In this document: positions 27,559-36,202 of the stretch, piece after piece
Numbering within the stretch: position 1 is the stretch's first letter
How the letters are laid out: every line of letters starts with the position of its first letter
Assembly: GCF_900110145.1 (NCBI RefSeq)
Contig: NZ_FOCP01000021.1
Coordinates: forward strand, 1 to 60,130
Direction: 5' to 3'
From: Nitrosomonas marina
GTDB lineage: Bacteria; Pseudomonadota; Gammaproteobacteria; Burkholderiales; Nitrosomonadaceae
Length of the DNA: 60,130 nt
Position numbers and translations under genes: made by a program
Notes under the pieces: generated by a model
What the model was told of the DNA's origin: nothing
Database searches by the model: none
Seen by the model: only the letters and a program-made list of their open reading frames with translations

Positions 27559-27755
27559 TCATCCACATTTTTTTTGGCGGTTTTTGAATTTAACGCAAAC
27601 CCGCATGAACACTAGACAAAAAATTATGTCATTGATTTAAAACATAAAATAATCGTATAATAATTAATCGAATTAAAAAAAAACGTTATGTAAAGGGACG
27701 TTAAATGCAAAATGTACACGCTGTCCACAGAGTTATCCACAGCTTTTGTGGACAA
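27559..27755. promoter_or_regulatory. DnaA-box cluster beside AT-rich DNA
   Basis: The consensus box TTATCCACA is perfect at 27733-27741. The reverse-strand box TGTGGACAA (TTGTCCACA) at 27747-27755 and TCATCCACA at 27559-27567 each have one mismatch. CTGTCCACA at 27721-27729 has two. Three boxes fall within 35 bp, next to a long AT-rich tract. That is the layout of a DnaA-controlled promoter or a replication origin. No dnaA, dnaN or parAB genes are nearby in the window. Confidence 0.55.
27632..27661 (+). promoter_or_regulatory. sigma-70-type promoter candidate
   Basis: TTGATT (27632-27637) and TATAAT (27656-27661) are separated by 18 bases. Transcription would start near 27668 and run through the DnaA boxes into the TetR-like gene at 28033. 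Confidence 0.5.
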
Positions 27756-27800
27756 ACGAAAACGACTACCAGAATCCCAAATTGGTTATCAATTTTTTAA
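27705..27800 (+). CDS. possible 31-codon leader peptide
   Basis: A short reading frame starting MQNVHAVHRVIHSFCGQ. It has a good ribosome site (AAAGGGA, 27692-27698) six bases before its ATG and lies just after the promoter candidate. It overlaps the DnaA boxes. It could be a leader peptide or chance. The longer frame 27712-28020 overlaps it in another phase but has a worse-placed ribosome site. Confidence 0.25.
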   Translation: MQNVHAVHRVIHSFCGQTKTTTRIPNWLSIF

Positions 27801-28020
27801 TAGCGCACTACAATCATCGTCAAAACGGTTTTATCGCAGCAAAACGCTATTCAACAGCACGATAAACGGTATGCCGGTTACAGTTCTGGTACACGATAAG
27901 CGAATCGGGTTCTGTGTGCGCCTCCAAGTTCCCATGAATCACATACCAACACAGCCAAGTACATGGCAAACACATGAATTATGCTATAGTTTCAACAGGC
28001 AAGGCGTTACTCTCATCTAA
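27712..28020 (+). CDS. possible small hypothetical protein (102 residues)
   Basis: An open frame with no recognised domain, ending 12 bases before the TetR-like start, as an operon partner would. A stretch such as GMPVTVLVHDKRIGFCVRLQ looks protein-like. Its start lacks a well-spaced ribosome site and the frame runs across the DnaA boxes, so it may be spurious. Confidence 0.3.
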   Translation: MYTLSTELSTAFVDKRKRLPESQIGYQFFNSALQSSSKRFYRSKTLFNSTINGMPVTVLVHDKRIGFCVRLQVPMNHIPTQPSTWQTHELCYSFNRQGVTLI

Positions 28021-28032
28021 CGGAGACTCACC

Positions 28033-28770
28033 ATGACTGAAGATATGAATCTGCGCGAGGCGATCGTCGATCAGGCGGTTACTATTGCGGAACGTTCGTG
28101 TTGGGAGGCTGTACGGCTGTTTGACGTGGCGGCCGAACTGAAGATTACGCTCGACGATATCCGTCCGTATTTCCGCGAAAAGGAAGATATCATCGATGCC
28201 TGGTTCGACCGCGCCGATGGTGTCATGCTCAAAGTTGCCGAACAGGATGATTTCCTGGCGCTATCATCGCGCGAGCGCCTGCATCGTCTGATCATGGCAT
28301 GGCTCGACGCACTGCATGCACATCGTACGGTAACGCGTCAGATGATCGGATCCAAGCTCGAACCCGGACATATCCACATTCAGATTCCGGCAATCATGCG
28401 CATCAGCCGCACGGTGCAGTGGATGCGCGAAGCGGCACAGCGTGACGCTACTTTTTTACGCCGGGCACTTGAGGAAACCGCGCTCACCACACTGTATCTT
28501 GCAACTTTTACCCACTGGATGTTCGACGAATCTGACAACACACAGCGCACACGCACCTTTCTGGCGCAGCAACTGCAAATGGCGGAAATTCTTGACCAGG
28601 TGATACATGGCCGCCCACGGGCTGACAACAGCCACGGGAAAAACCCCGCATCAGCTCAAAAAATCAGACAGATTACATACACCGCCACAACCGGCGCCGA
28701 CACCAGCCAGTCAGCGGCCGCACCACCCAGCGAGAATGCGGCGGCCGGAACGAACGCGCAACCCGAATAA
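28033..28770 (+). CDS. TetR-like (TetR/COQ9-fold) protein
   Basis: A 245-residue protein. Residues 5-65 (LREAIVDQAVTIAERSCWEA, then FDVAAELKITLDDIRPYFREKEDIIDAW) match the TetR helix-turn-helix pattern, in which AAELKIT...IRPYFREKE is the HTH and YFxxKExL tail. The middle is helical and the last 50 residues are a low-complexity Ala/Thr/Ser tail. It could be a DNA-binding repressor or a COQ9-like lipid-binding TetR fold. The HTH is imperfect, so regulation is uncertain. It is preceded by CGGAGA and followed 4 bp later by the DUF457 gene, so the two are probably cotranscribed. Confidence 0.65.
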   Translation: MTEDMNLREAIVDQAVTIAERSCWEAVRLFDVAAELKITLDDIRPYFREKEDIIDAWFDRADGVMLKVAEQDDFLALSSRERLHRLIMAWLDALHAHRTVTRQMIGSKLEPGHIHIQIPAIMRISRTVQWMREAAQRDATFLRRALEETALTTLYLATFTHWMFDESDNTQRTRTFLAQQLQMAEILDQVIHGRPRADNSHGKNPASAQKIRQITYTATTGADTSQSAAAPPSENAAAGTNAQPE

Positions 28771-28773
28771 TTC

Positions 28774-29856
28774 ATGGATCCACTCACACATGCGCTGAGC
28801 GGCGCATTGCTGGCCCGCGCCGCCGCGACTGACCAACAGCAGCGACAAGCGACCGGATCAACCGGGATCAGGCCGCTGCCGGTTCGTCTGCAGGTCGCAG
28901 CCGGTTTTACTGCAGCGCTATTTTCCGATGTCGATTTTGCGCTGCGTATGTTCGATACCCTGACCTACCTGAATTGGCACCAGGGTCCGACGCATTCGCT
29001 GGTACTGCTGCCAGTCTGGGCATGGTTGCTCGCGCGGCTGCTGGCCTGGCTGAGCAGTTTGACCGATTCAGATCGATTTGGCTGGCGGCAGTTTTATCTG
29101 CCCGCATGCCTGGGACTGGCCATTCACATTGCCGGCGATCTGATCACATCGTATGGCCTGATGCTGTTCGCCCCGCTTTCAACCGAACGCTACGCGCTGC
29201 CACTGGCGTTTGTGATCGACCCATGGTTCACCCTGATCATACTTACCGGTCTGGTGATTTCGTGGCGTTATCCATGCCAAAAAACAGGTGCAACGGCGGC
29301 CCTGTTCGTTCTGGCCGGATACCTGACGTTTATATTCATGCTGCGTACGCAGGCGCTCGCGATCGCAGAAAATCACGCCGATTCCCTGCCGCACACACGT
29401 ATCAGCGCACTGCCGCAGCCGTTGTCGCCTTATCACTGGACCGTCATCATTGAAGAAAGCGAACGGTATCATGTCGCGCTGATTGATCTCGATCCGGGCA
29501 GCACTTCCTCGAACGAACCTGAGAACGGTTGGCTGCTGAAGAAAATTGCAGCCGCATACCGGCCGGTATCGAACATTCACTGGCGAAAACTTGAACGATT
29601 TGGCAACGAAACCGAACGAACCGAAGCGATCCGGACCGCCTGGCAGCATGCTGCATTTGAACCGTTTCGCCGGTTTGCCCGTTATCCGCTGCTCCAACGC
29701 ATCGATAATTCTGACGAAATGCTGTGCTACTGGTTTTATGACATACGTTTCAAATTCCCGGAGCTACCGCCCTCGTTTCAGTTCGGATTATGCCGTGCAG
29801 ACGATACTTCGAACTGGCAGATGGTTCGGCATCGGGGGCTGTTTTACATTGACTGA
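28774..29856 (+). CDS. DUF457/YdjM-family membrane-bound metal-dependent hydrolase
   Basis: A 360-residue protein. MDPLTHALSGALLARAA at the N-terminus and WHQGPTHSLVLLPVWAWLL around residue 69 carry the conserved His residues of the YdjM (DUF457) family. HIAGDLITSYGLMLFAPLS around 117 is the third motif. About four or five membrane helices fill the first 200 residues, followed by a soluble domain of about 160 residues. Members are inner-membrane proteins, some LexA-controlled, with predicted phospholipase C-like metal sites. The substrate is unknown. It converges on holB with a 23-bp gap. Confidence 0.82.
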   Translation: MDPLTHALSGALLARAAATDQQQRQATGSTGIRPLPVRLQVAAGFTAALFSDVDFALRMFDTLTYLNWHQGPTHSLVLLPVWAWLLARLLAWLSSLTDSDRFGWRQFYLPACLGLAIHIAGDLITSYGLMLFAPLSTERYALPLAFVIDPWFTLIILTGLVISWRYPCQKTGATAALFVLAGYLTFIFMLRTQALAIAENHADSLPHTRISALPQPLSPYHWTVIIEESERYHVALIDLDPGSTSSNEPENGWLLKKIAAAYRPVSNIHWRKLERFGNETERTEAIRTAWQHAAFEPFRRFARYPLLQRIDNSDEMLCYWFYDIRFKFPELPPSFQFGLCRADDTSNWQMVRHRGLFYID

Positions 29857-29879
29857 AATCGATTCGTGGCAGCTGCCGG

Positions 29880-31010
29880 CTATTCCTCAAACTCGGGCAC
29901 AGTCGATCCGGCTGCAAGCAGTCGACCGTACTGAATGAAAATTTCCTCCAAAAACAGACGTTCATTAACAGGATGACGCGATAGCGACTGACGTGCATTC
30001 AAAAACTGCAGAAACGACAGGCAGGCCCTCAGATTAATCCGCTGGCACAGTGACTGAATCCGTGCCTCCAGAAAAGGATGATAGCGCACACGTTCGGCAG
30101 CATGGAATGCTGCCAGATCGTAGCACCACTTTTGCAGCCAATCGATGGTCACGGTCAGTTCCTGTTTCTGCATCGCCTCGGCCAATGTCAACGGATCGAA
30201 ACGTCCATGCGTGCTGACGGCGTCAATAAACTGCCGATGCTGCTCCATCGTCTCCAACAACGGCAATGCTGCAAACGGTGAAAAACCGGACAACGCCAGC
30301 AACCTGTGTGCATCCTGCTGTTTATTCAACTGCTGCGGTTCCGTGCTTTTTTTGGCATCAGCCTGCTGCGGCCAGTGTTGCAATAACCATTGAACCGCTG
30401 CATCAATATCCGGCGCAGGCATCGCAATTTGCAGACAGCGGCTGCGAACGGTTGGCAACAAACGCTGCGACTGATGCGTAACCAGAATAAAAAGCGTGTT
30501 CTCGGGCGGCTCTTCCAGTTTTTTTAATAACGCATTTGCCGCCGGCGTATTCATCGTCTCCGCCGGATAGATCAACACAATCTTGTAACCGGCCTGATGG
30601 CCAGTGAGATAGACAAAATCGTCAAGACCGCGGATCTGATCGATACTGATCTGCTGACCGGTTCGCGGCTTCGTTTTTCGTTCGCCCGCGGTCTGCAGGC
30701 GCGTTTTAGCCGAATGGTCCTCAGTACCGGCCTTGTTGTCCAGCGCCATCGCCAGCGACATGGCATCTGGTGTGATCAGCTTGAAATTGGGATGTGTATG
30801 CTGATCAAACCAGTTGCAGCTGGCGCATTGCCCGCAGGCAATACACTGCGGGCCCGTACGAGTACATAACAGCGATTTGGCCAGCAGGCTCGCGAACCAG
30901 TATTTTCCGATTCCGCGCCTGCCTTTGAGCAGCCATGCGTGACTGCGTAGCGCTCCATGGTGCGTCAGTGTTTTCCAGATACCCTGTTGCCAGGCCGGCA
31001 GTAAATTCAT
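29880..31010 (-). CDS. holB: DNA polymerase III subunit delta prime
   Basis: A 376-residue clamp-loader subunit. The AAA+ fold has GRRGIGKYWFA in place of a working P-loop, and a zinc finger CIACGQCASCNWF follows. LKKLEEPPENTLFILVTHQ and LLPTVRSRC (sensor 1 / SRC region) identify the family. An insert of about 35 residues after the zinc finger is Lys/Arg/Thr-rich and poorly conserved. It starts with a 4-bp overlap on tmk, the usual tmk-holB operon arrangement. Confidence 0.93.
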   Translation of the reverse strand: MNLLPAWQQGIWKTLTHHGALRSHAWLLKGRRGIGKYWFASLLAKSLLCTRTGPQCIACGQCASCNWFDQHTHPNFKLITPDAMSLAMALDNKAGTEDHSAKTRLQTAGERKTKPRTGQQISIDQIRGLDDFVYLTGHQAGYKIVLIYPAETMNTPAANALLKKLEEPPENTLFILVTHQSQRLLPTVRSRCLQIAMPAPDIDAAVQWLLQHWPQQADAKKSTEPQQLNKQQDAHRLLALSGFSPFAALPLLETMEQHRQFIDAVSTHGRFDPLTLAEAMQKQELTVTIDWLQKWCYDLAAFHAAERVRYHPFLEARIQSLCQRINLRACLSFLQFLNARQSLSRHPVNERLFLEEIFIQYGRLLAAGSTVPEFEE

Positions 31011-31639
31011 AACAGATGGTCTGCAAAGAACGCTTCAATGATACCGGCCACCTCAGCCCTGACGTCGTTGACGGGCTGACGCGCGTCCAGAACGCGGATA
31101 CGCTCCGGGAATTGACGTGCGCGCGCGTGATACGCATCGCGCACGCGCTGAAAGAAATCCTGCTGTTCCCGCTCAAACCGGTCTGGCGCTTTCACTGTGC
31201 TGACGCGCTGTTGCCCGATTTCGACCGGTACGTCGAAAAAAAACGTCAAATCGGGTTGCAGCTCACCCTGAACCCATTGTTCAAGCAACGCCAGCTTGTT
31301 CCAGTCAAGTCTCCTGCCACCACCCTGATAAGCAAAACTGGCATCGGTAAAACGATCGGATATCACCCAGCTGCCGTTTCGCAGCGCCGGTTCAATGACC
31401 TTGTCGACATGCTCGCGCCGGGCCGCAAACATGAGCAAGGCTTCGGTCTCCGGATGCATAATACTGGATTGATCGAGCAGCAGCGCGCGCAGCCGTTCGC
31501 CCAGCGCCGTGCCGCCCGGTTCACGGGTTACGACCACGGTTTGTCTTTTCTGCTGCAGCAATGCAGTCAGGTATTCAAGCTGGGTCGATTTACCCGCACC
31601 ATCGATGCCCTCAAGGGTGATAAATTTGCCTGGTTTCAT
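31007..31639 (-). CDS. tmk: thymidylate kinase
   Basis: A 210-residue enzyme that phosphorylates dTMP to dTDP. The P-loop is EGIDGAGKST, DR(F) is near residue 95, and the LID region is YQGGGRRLD. The frame extends ten codons upstream, but MKPGKFITLEG at 31639 is the standard start. It overlaps holB by 4 bp. Confidence 0.95.
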   Translation of the reverse strand: MKPGKFITLEGIDGAGKSTQLEYLTALLQQKRQTVVVTREPGGTALGERLRALLLDQSSIMHPETEALLMFAARREHVDKVIEPALRNGSWVISDRFTDASFAYQGGGRRLDWNKLALLEQWVQGELQPDLTFFFDVPVEIGQQRVSTVKAPDRFEREQQDFFQRVRDAYHARARQFPERIRVLDARQPVNDVRAEVAGIIEAFFADHLL

Positions 31640-31726
31640 AACCGGTATTGTAGAGCATCGGCTGCGCAATCAGGTATCATTCGCTCATGCATGTTCAATC
31701 CAGGCGTGAACCATTTGAGCAAATTC

Positions 31727-32278
31727 ATGAAAATAGACACTGACGGATGCCTTCAACAAGCTGATCGCTGCCGTTTCATTGCCTCACCCAATTACGACGA
31801 GCGCCCCGACAACGCTGAAATCACCCTGCTGGTCATCCACAGCATCAGCCTGCCGCCGGGAAAATTCGGCGGCGAAGGGGTCATTGAACTCTTTACCAAC
31901 CGGCTCGATCCGGAAATACATCCGTACTATGTAGCCATCGCGGACCTGAAGGTTTCCTGCCACTTTTTCATCCACCGCAATGGTGAAATGATCCAGTTCG
32001 TCCGCTGCCGTCACCGCGCCTGGCATGCAGGACTTTCAAACTGGCGGGGAAGATCATGCTGCAACGATTTTTCCATCGGTATCGAGCTTGAAGGCAGCGA
32101 CGCCACGCCGTTCACCGAAGCGCAGTACAGCACGCTGACCGCTTTGACCCGGTGTCTGCAACAGCACTATCCGATCGCAGACATAGCCGGCCACGCAGAT
32201 ATCGCACCCGGGCGGAAAACGGACCCCGGACCCTGTTTTGACTGGGCCCGTTACCAGGCATCATTGGAAAAACCATAA
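31727..32278 (+). CDS. ampD: 1,6-anhydro-N-acetylmuramyl-L-alanine amidase AmpD
   Basis: A 183-residue cytoplasmic zinc amidase of peptidoglycan recycling. It cuts the stem peptide from anhydro-muropeptides. SPNYDERPD (residues 20-28) opens the domain. The zinc ligands are His in LLVIHSISLPPG, His in GHADIAPGRKTDPGP and the Asp of that same motif. The frame is open for another 237 codons upstream, but those codons lie antisense to tmk. The ATG at 31727 gives the normal AmpD N-terminus. Its stop shares a base with the next start (TAATG), so the ATPase-TPR gene is translationally coupled to it. Confidence 0.92.
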   Translation: MKIDTDGCLQQADRCRFIASPNYDERPDNAEITLLVIHSISLPPGKFGGEGVIELFTNRLDPEIHPYYVAIADLKVSCHFFIHRNGEMIQFVRCRHRAWHAGLSNWRGRSCCNDFSIGIELEGSDATPFTEAQYSTLTALTRCLQQHYPIADIAGHADIAPGRKTDPGPCFDWARYQASLEKP

Positions 32279-34947
32279 TGGAACCAGACTTAATACAGCG
32301 TTGGAACCAGGTTTTTATAGGCCGCGAAGAAGAACTGCAATGGCTGCAGGACAAATGGAATCTTGCCAAAAAAGGCAGACCACAATTATGTGTTTTACGC
32401 GGCGAAAGCGGGTTTGGAAAAACCAAAATAATTCAGAAATTTTATAGCTGGTTGAGCAGCAGCAAAGGAGAAGACCCCAAGCACTACTGGCCTGACACCC
32501 TGCTGCGGGAACAAAACAATCTACGCATCAATCCGTGCCCGGAAGAATTTGGCCAAACCACGAAGATCCCTTGGCTCTGGTGGGGCATACGCTGGACCAA
32601 CCCGGAATTGACCAATCGCGACGAAGCGAATTCCTGCGCGCTACTAGCCAATCTGGATCATCTGAAACCGCACGAGATAGCCCTGATCGAACATGAAAAA
32701 CGGCAACGCCGTTTTACTCAGATCATCGGAGAATCATCACCTGAAATTACAGAACAGGTTTTAAACACCGCCACTGGCGGCCTGGTCGCCGCATTCAAAT
32801 CGCTTTTCAAGCTCGGAAAAATCGCTCATGAAGAATATCAGGATAATACGCGACAAAATCTGACCATTGCAGAAAAACAGCAACAAATTATTGACGAACG
32901 CCTCGACACTATAATGGATTTTTTAAGCCATGTTTTATCTGTCAACGACCAGTCTGCAGAACTGCCACTTGTGTTGATACTCGATGACACGCAATGGATC
33001 GATTCACAGTCGGCACGCTTTATTGAACGATTGTTAAATAATGCAGTTCGGTATCACTGGCCGTTGCTCGTCATAGCAACCCACTGGGAACAGGAATGGA
33101 ACCTGGCACAGGATCGACAGGATGTGCGACACACGTTGCCATGGTTCTATAATCGCGTCCGGGCAAACAATCCAAACACCACCAGCATACGCAATATTGA
33201 TCGTCTGTCCGGACTTCGAGAAATAATTACACGCGCCCTGCCCGGTCTGACTGGCTACCAAATTGAATTTTTGCTGCACCGAGCCGACGGCAATCCGGGC
33301 TTGCTCCATGAGATCATCCTGGAACTGCTTGACGACCCATGGTATTTCCTCAACCAGGATATCACGCAGGCGCTCAATCCCACCACAGTAGAAGCAATGA
33401 CGCAAAAAAGCTTTCAGTTACATGATATACAGAAGCGCCGTTTTCGTCGTCTGGATAATCAATTGCAAACTTTGCTATCTTATGCGAGTCACCAGGGCAT
33501 GCGCTTTTTGAAAGACTTGTTACTTGAAATAGCCGTTCAACTTGACCAATCGTTCGACAATTCAGATTCAGATCATTTGTTATCCACTGCTATCAATCCA
33601 TATGCCATACTGGCAGATTTGAGCACTGTCACTTATGAATTCCGCCATCGTGTTTTTTACGATCTGGCACAAGAACGTTTTGAACGACTGCCTCACATCA
33701 AACAATCATTGTCTGAACAACTCATTCAGACCGGAAAGCACTGGATACATCACGGCAGGACTCAATTGCTTCCTGCTGATGAGCTGTTAAGCTTTTACCA
33801 GCTGATGCTGCAACAAAAAGAATCGCTACAAAATCAACCGGATTTTCATCTGCAGTTGCTGGCCTATCTGCTTCAATCCTGCTTTCAAAGCGGTTATTAT
33901 CACTATACCACTGATTATTTGTATCAATTCAAACAGCAATTGCCGCCGGACCGAATAATCGATTTTTCGGTTATCGACATCTGGACACAGTTCGACATCA
34001 TCAATTTATTCAAGGAACACGGAGACTTAGAAACTGCTGAGAATTTGGCGCACGCTGTGCTGCAACAGAATTCGATTAATTCTGAACAAGATGAACCCGG
34101 CGAACAACAGCTGCGTAACGAATCTGTTTCACAAATCAAGAATGCTGATTTAATGTTATTACGCGATCAAATTGATGCAGCTGCCATTCTATTTGAGGCT
34201 TCACTTAAAACCTGTAAACTCATTCTCAACACCTACGGGCAAAGCGAACAGCGATTGCGCGATGTATCTATCTCTCAGGACAGAGTCGCCGATGTGCTGC
34301 TCAAGCGCGATGACGTCGATCAGGCTTTGACGCTCTATCAGGATTCGCTCAAAACAAGTGAACTCATTCTCAACACCTACGGGCAAAGCGAACAGCGGTT
34401 GCGCGATGTATTTATCTCTCAGAATAAAATCGCCGATGTGCTGCTCAAGCGCGATGACGTCGATCAGGCTTTGACGCTCTATCAGGATTCGCTCAAAACA
34501 AGTGAACTCATTCTCAACACCTACGGGCAAAGCGAACAGCGGTTGCGCGATGTATTTATCTCTCAGAATAAAATCGCCGATGTGCTGCTCAAGCGCGATG
34601 ACGTCGATCAGGCTTTGACGCTCTATCAGGATTCGCTCAAAACAAGTGAACTCATTCTCAACACCTACGGGCAAAGCGAACAGCGGTTGCGCGATGTAGC
34701 GCTATCCTGTTTGAGAGTTGCCTGTTGTTTTTCCGAACGTAAACAATGGCACTGGCTGCAACAGGCATTAAGTCATAATGAAATACGGCTGCAAACCTAC
34801 CCGCAATACGCGCACGCGATCATGAATGAACATGAATTGCTGCTGGAATTTGCCTTTGCAAGCATTAAATCCGTCAACGACGCTTCTTTAAACGCGCAAT
34901 TATCGGCATTTCAAGAACGATATGCGGTTTTTAAGGAAAACAGATAA
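32278..34947 (+). CDS. AAA/STAND-type ATPase with C-terminal TPR repeats
   Basis: An 889-residue protein. Residues 10-400 form an AAA_16/STAND-like NTPase: entry motif FIGREEELQWLQ, Walker A GESGFGKT (42-49) and Walker B LVLILDDTQWID (about 230-241). The middle (400-610) is helical. Residues about 622-815 are TPR-like repeats of 48 residues, two of them identical, with consensus DVLLKRDDVDQALTLYQDSL. There is no recognisable effector domain, transmembrane helix or DNA-binding domain. Such proteins usually sense something through the repeats and oligomerise. The function is unknown. It overlaps ampD by one base, but I see no functional link. Confidence 0.8.
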   Translation: MEPDLIQRWNQVFIGREEELQWLQDKWNLAKKGRPQLCVLRGESGFGKTKIIQKFYSWLSSSKGEDPKHYWPDTLLREQNNLRINPCPEEFGQTTKIPWLWWGIRWTNPELTNRDEANSCALLANLDHLKPHEIALIEHEKRQRRFTQIIGESSPEITEQVLNTATGGLVAAFKSLFKLGKIAHEEYQDNTRQNLTIAEKQQQIIDERLDTIMDFLSHVLSVNDQSAELPLVLILDDTQWIDSQSARFIERLLNNAVRYHWPLLVIATHWEQEWNLAQDRQDVRHTLPWFYNRVRANNPNTTSIRNIDRLSGLREIITRALPGLTGYQIEFLLHRADGNPGLLHEIILELLDDPWYFLNQDITQALNPTTVEAMTQKSFQLHDIQKRRFRRLDNQLQTLLSYASHQGMRFLKDLLLEIAVQLDQSFDNSDSDHLLSTAINPYAILADLSTVTYEFRHRVFYDLAQERFERLPHIKQSLSEQLIQTGKHWIHHGRTQLLPADELLSFYQLMLQQKESLQNQPDFHLQLLAYLLQSCFQSGYYHYTTDYLYQFKQQLPPDRIIDFSVIDIWTQFDIINLFKEHGDLETAENLAHAVLQQNSINSEQDEPGEQQLRNESVSQIKNADLMLLRDQIDAAAILFEASLKTCKLILNTYGQSEQRLRDVSISQDRVADVLLKRDDVDQALTLYQDSLKTSELILNTYGQSEQRLRDVFISQNKIADVLLKRDDVDQALTLYQDSLKTSELILNTYGQSEQRLRDVFISQNKIADVLLKRDDVDQALTLYQDSLKTSELILNTYGQSEQRLRDVALSCLRVACCFSERKQWHWLQQALSHNEIRLQTYPQYAHAIMNEHELLLEFAFASIKSVNDASLNAQLSAFQERYAVFKENR
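34291..34722 (+). repeat. three tandem 144-bp repeats
   Basis: Units start at 34291, 34435 and 34579. By eye, the first two are identical over all 144 bases and the third is identical for about its first 120. A diverged fourth unit precedes them (from about 34147), sharing a near-identical block at 34207-34266. Each unit adds one 48-residue TPR-like repeat in frame, so copy number can change without breaking the protein. Confidence 0.92.
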
Positions 34948-35182
34948 CCTGCAAACTTCCTCGATCAGTCTGGATAAATTCTGTCTGCAGTGCAGCTCAA
35001 AAGCATATAACAATGTTTCACCGCGTGCCGCATGATAATCCGGCAACCAGTTTCTTATTGCCGTAAAGCTTATAACCGGGCAGAATAAACAGGATCAGTG
35101 ACATGCACTGTTATCGGCAGTGTATTGTTTCAGTCCTGCCATTAATGGCTTAGCGTGTTTACAATAACAAAGGAGTTTTTTC

Positions 35183-36124
35183 ATGGCGAATTCGAGTAAT
35201 GCGCTCTGGATCGGCGGTATTGTGATCGTCGCCGCTTTAACCGTGGTTGAGCTGATGTCGACCCGGGAAAATGGCGATGCCACTGAAACTGCCGGCAGCG
35301 CAGCGCCTGCCGGTACGCCGGCGCCCAATTCAGTGCAGCAGGACGCCGGTCAAATTACAGCGGGCACCATCGGCACACCTGACCCAATTGGCGTACCTGA
35401 CACAAAAGATACAACGATCGTTCCAGGCACCGATGCACCCGGCGCAGAATTTGGCGCCGACTCCGAATTCGCATCCAATCTGATTATAGACCTGGACAAT
35501 CCACAGACGAATGTCGAGGCCATCACAAAAGATCTGCTGCACACACCCGAGGCAGACACAACTGAATCGGACACCAGCATGGCGGGCAACGATACGCCTG
35601 TCGACACGTCAACTGACGCAGCAGTCGATTTTGATACGGCTGGCGATGGGACCAGGGCAGCGAATTCAGATTCAGTCGCACCTGCACCGGCAGCATCCGC
35701 TTTATCCGGTTCGAACGATAACGAAACCCAACCAGAGCAGACAGCATCTCCTGTTCCTTCCGCCGGTACTGCTGATGCACTGGCACCGGCTCAATCCGCC
35801 GAACCTGCGCAAGCCGGAACCGGCTCCACACACACGACGATCGCGCAGCATTTGGCCGCTGCCGAAGCTGCGCTTAAGGACTTGCGCATGACCACCCCAC
35901 CAGGCGACAACGCTTACGAGCATTACCAGGCGGTACTGGCTGTCGAGCCCGATAACGCCGAAGCGCGCGCCGGCATCCAGAAAATGGTCGACATGTATAT
36001 TTACTTTGCGGAAAAAGCGATTACCGACGGCGAGGAAAATACCGCCCGGGTCTATCTGCAACGCGCCGAAAAACTCTCGCCGGGTTCACCCCGGTTGAAA
36101 AATCTGCATAACGAACTGGATTGA
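35183..36124 (+). CDS. membrane-anchored protein with Thr/Pro/Ala-rich linker and C-terminal TPR-like domain
   Basis: 313 residues. A single N-terminal membrane helix (about 7-25, LWIGGIVIVAALTVVELM) would anchor it in the inner membrane. A long low-complexity Asp/Thr/Pro/Ala-rich segment (30-215) follows, then a helical C-terminal domain. In that domain IAQHLAAAEAALKDLRMTTP, YEHYQAVLAVEPDNAEARAG and ARVYLQRAEKLSPGSPRL follow the TPR pattern. The acidic linker suggests it spans the periplasm. I do not recognise a specific family. A strong ribosome site (AAAGGAG) precedes the ATG. It converges on gatB. Confidence 0.7.
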   Translation: MANSSNALWIGGIVIVAALTVVELMSTRENGDATETAGSAAPAGTPAPNSVQQDAGQITAGTIGTPDPIGVPDTKDTTIVPGTDAPGAEFGADSEFASNLIIDLDNPQTNVEAITKDLLHTPEADTTESDTSMAGNDTPVDTSTDAAVDFDTAGDGTRAANSDSVAPAPAASALSGSNDNETQPEQTASPVPSAGTADALAPAQSAEPAQAGTGSTHTTIAQHLAAAEAALKDLRMTTPPGDNAYEHYQAVLAVEPDNAEARAGIQKMVDMYIYFAEKAITDGEENTARVYLQRAEKLSPGSPRLKNLHNELD

Positions 36125-36148
36125 CAGACGAGCCATAGACAACAGCGC

Positions 36149-36176
36149 TGGGGACGTACGCGACAATCTGTCCCCA
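36149..36176. repeat. REP-like palindrome with GGGGAC/GTCCCC arms
   Basis: TGGGGAC (36149-36155) and GTCCCCA (36170-36176) form a 7-bp stem over a 14-base loop between the convergent TPR-like and gatB genes. GGGGAC...GTCCCC hairpins are typical of REP elements moved by RAYT transposases. Alternatively it is a weak terminator without a T tract. Confidence 0.35.
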
Positions 36177-36202
36177 TGACACCCTGTTCAATGGGGCGGC
36201 AG

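Larger units (their letters stand above)
27298..28032. other. AT-rich intergenic region with DnaA boxes and promoter
   Basis: About 735 bases between the ABC-F and TetR-like genes. The left 400 bases are very AT-rich with A and T runs. A promoter-like element lies at 27632-27661 and a cluster of DnaA-box-like sequences at 27721-27755. Two small reading frames (27705-27800 and 27712-28020) may or may not be translated. See the separate entries. Confidence 0.6.

Noticed and set aside
31016..31726. Long upstream extension of the ampD frame (would make a 420-residue protein)
   Set aside because: The extra codons lie opposite tmk and resemble no AmpD sequence; the normal AmpD N-terminus begins at 31727.
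34201..34674. Repetitive open frame on the minus strand opposite the TPR repeats
   Set aside because: It is the mirror of perfect 144-bp coding repeats; the plus frame has ATPase and TPR motifs, this one has none.
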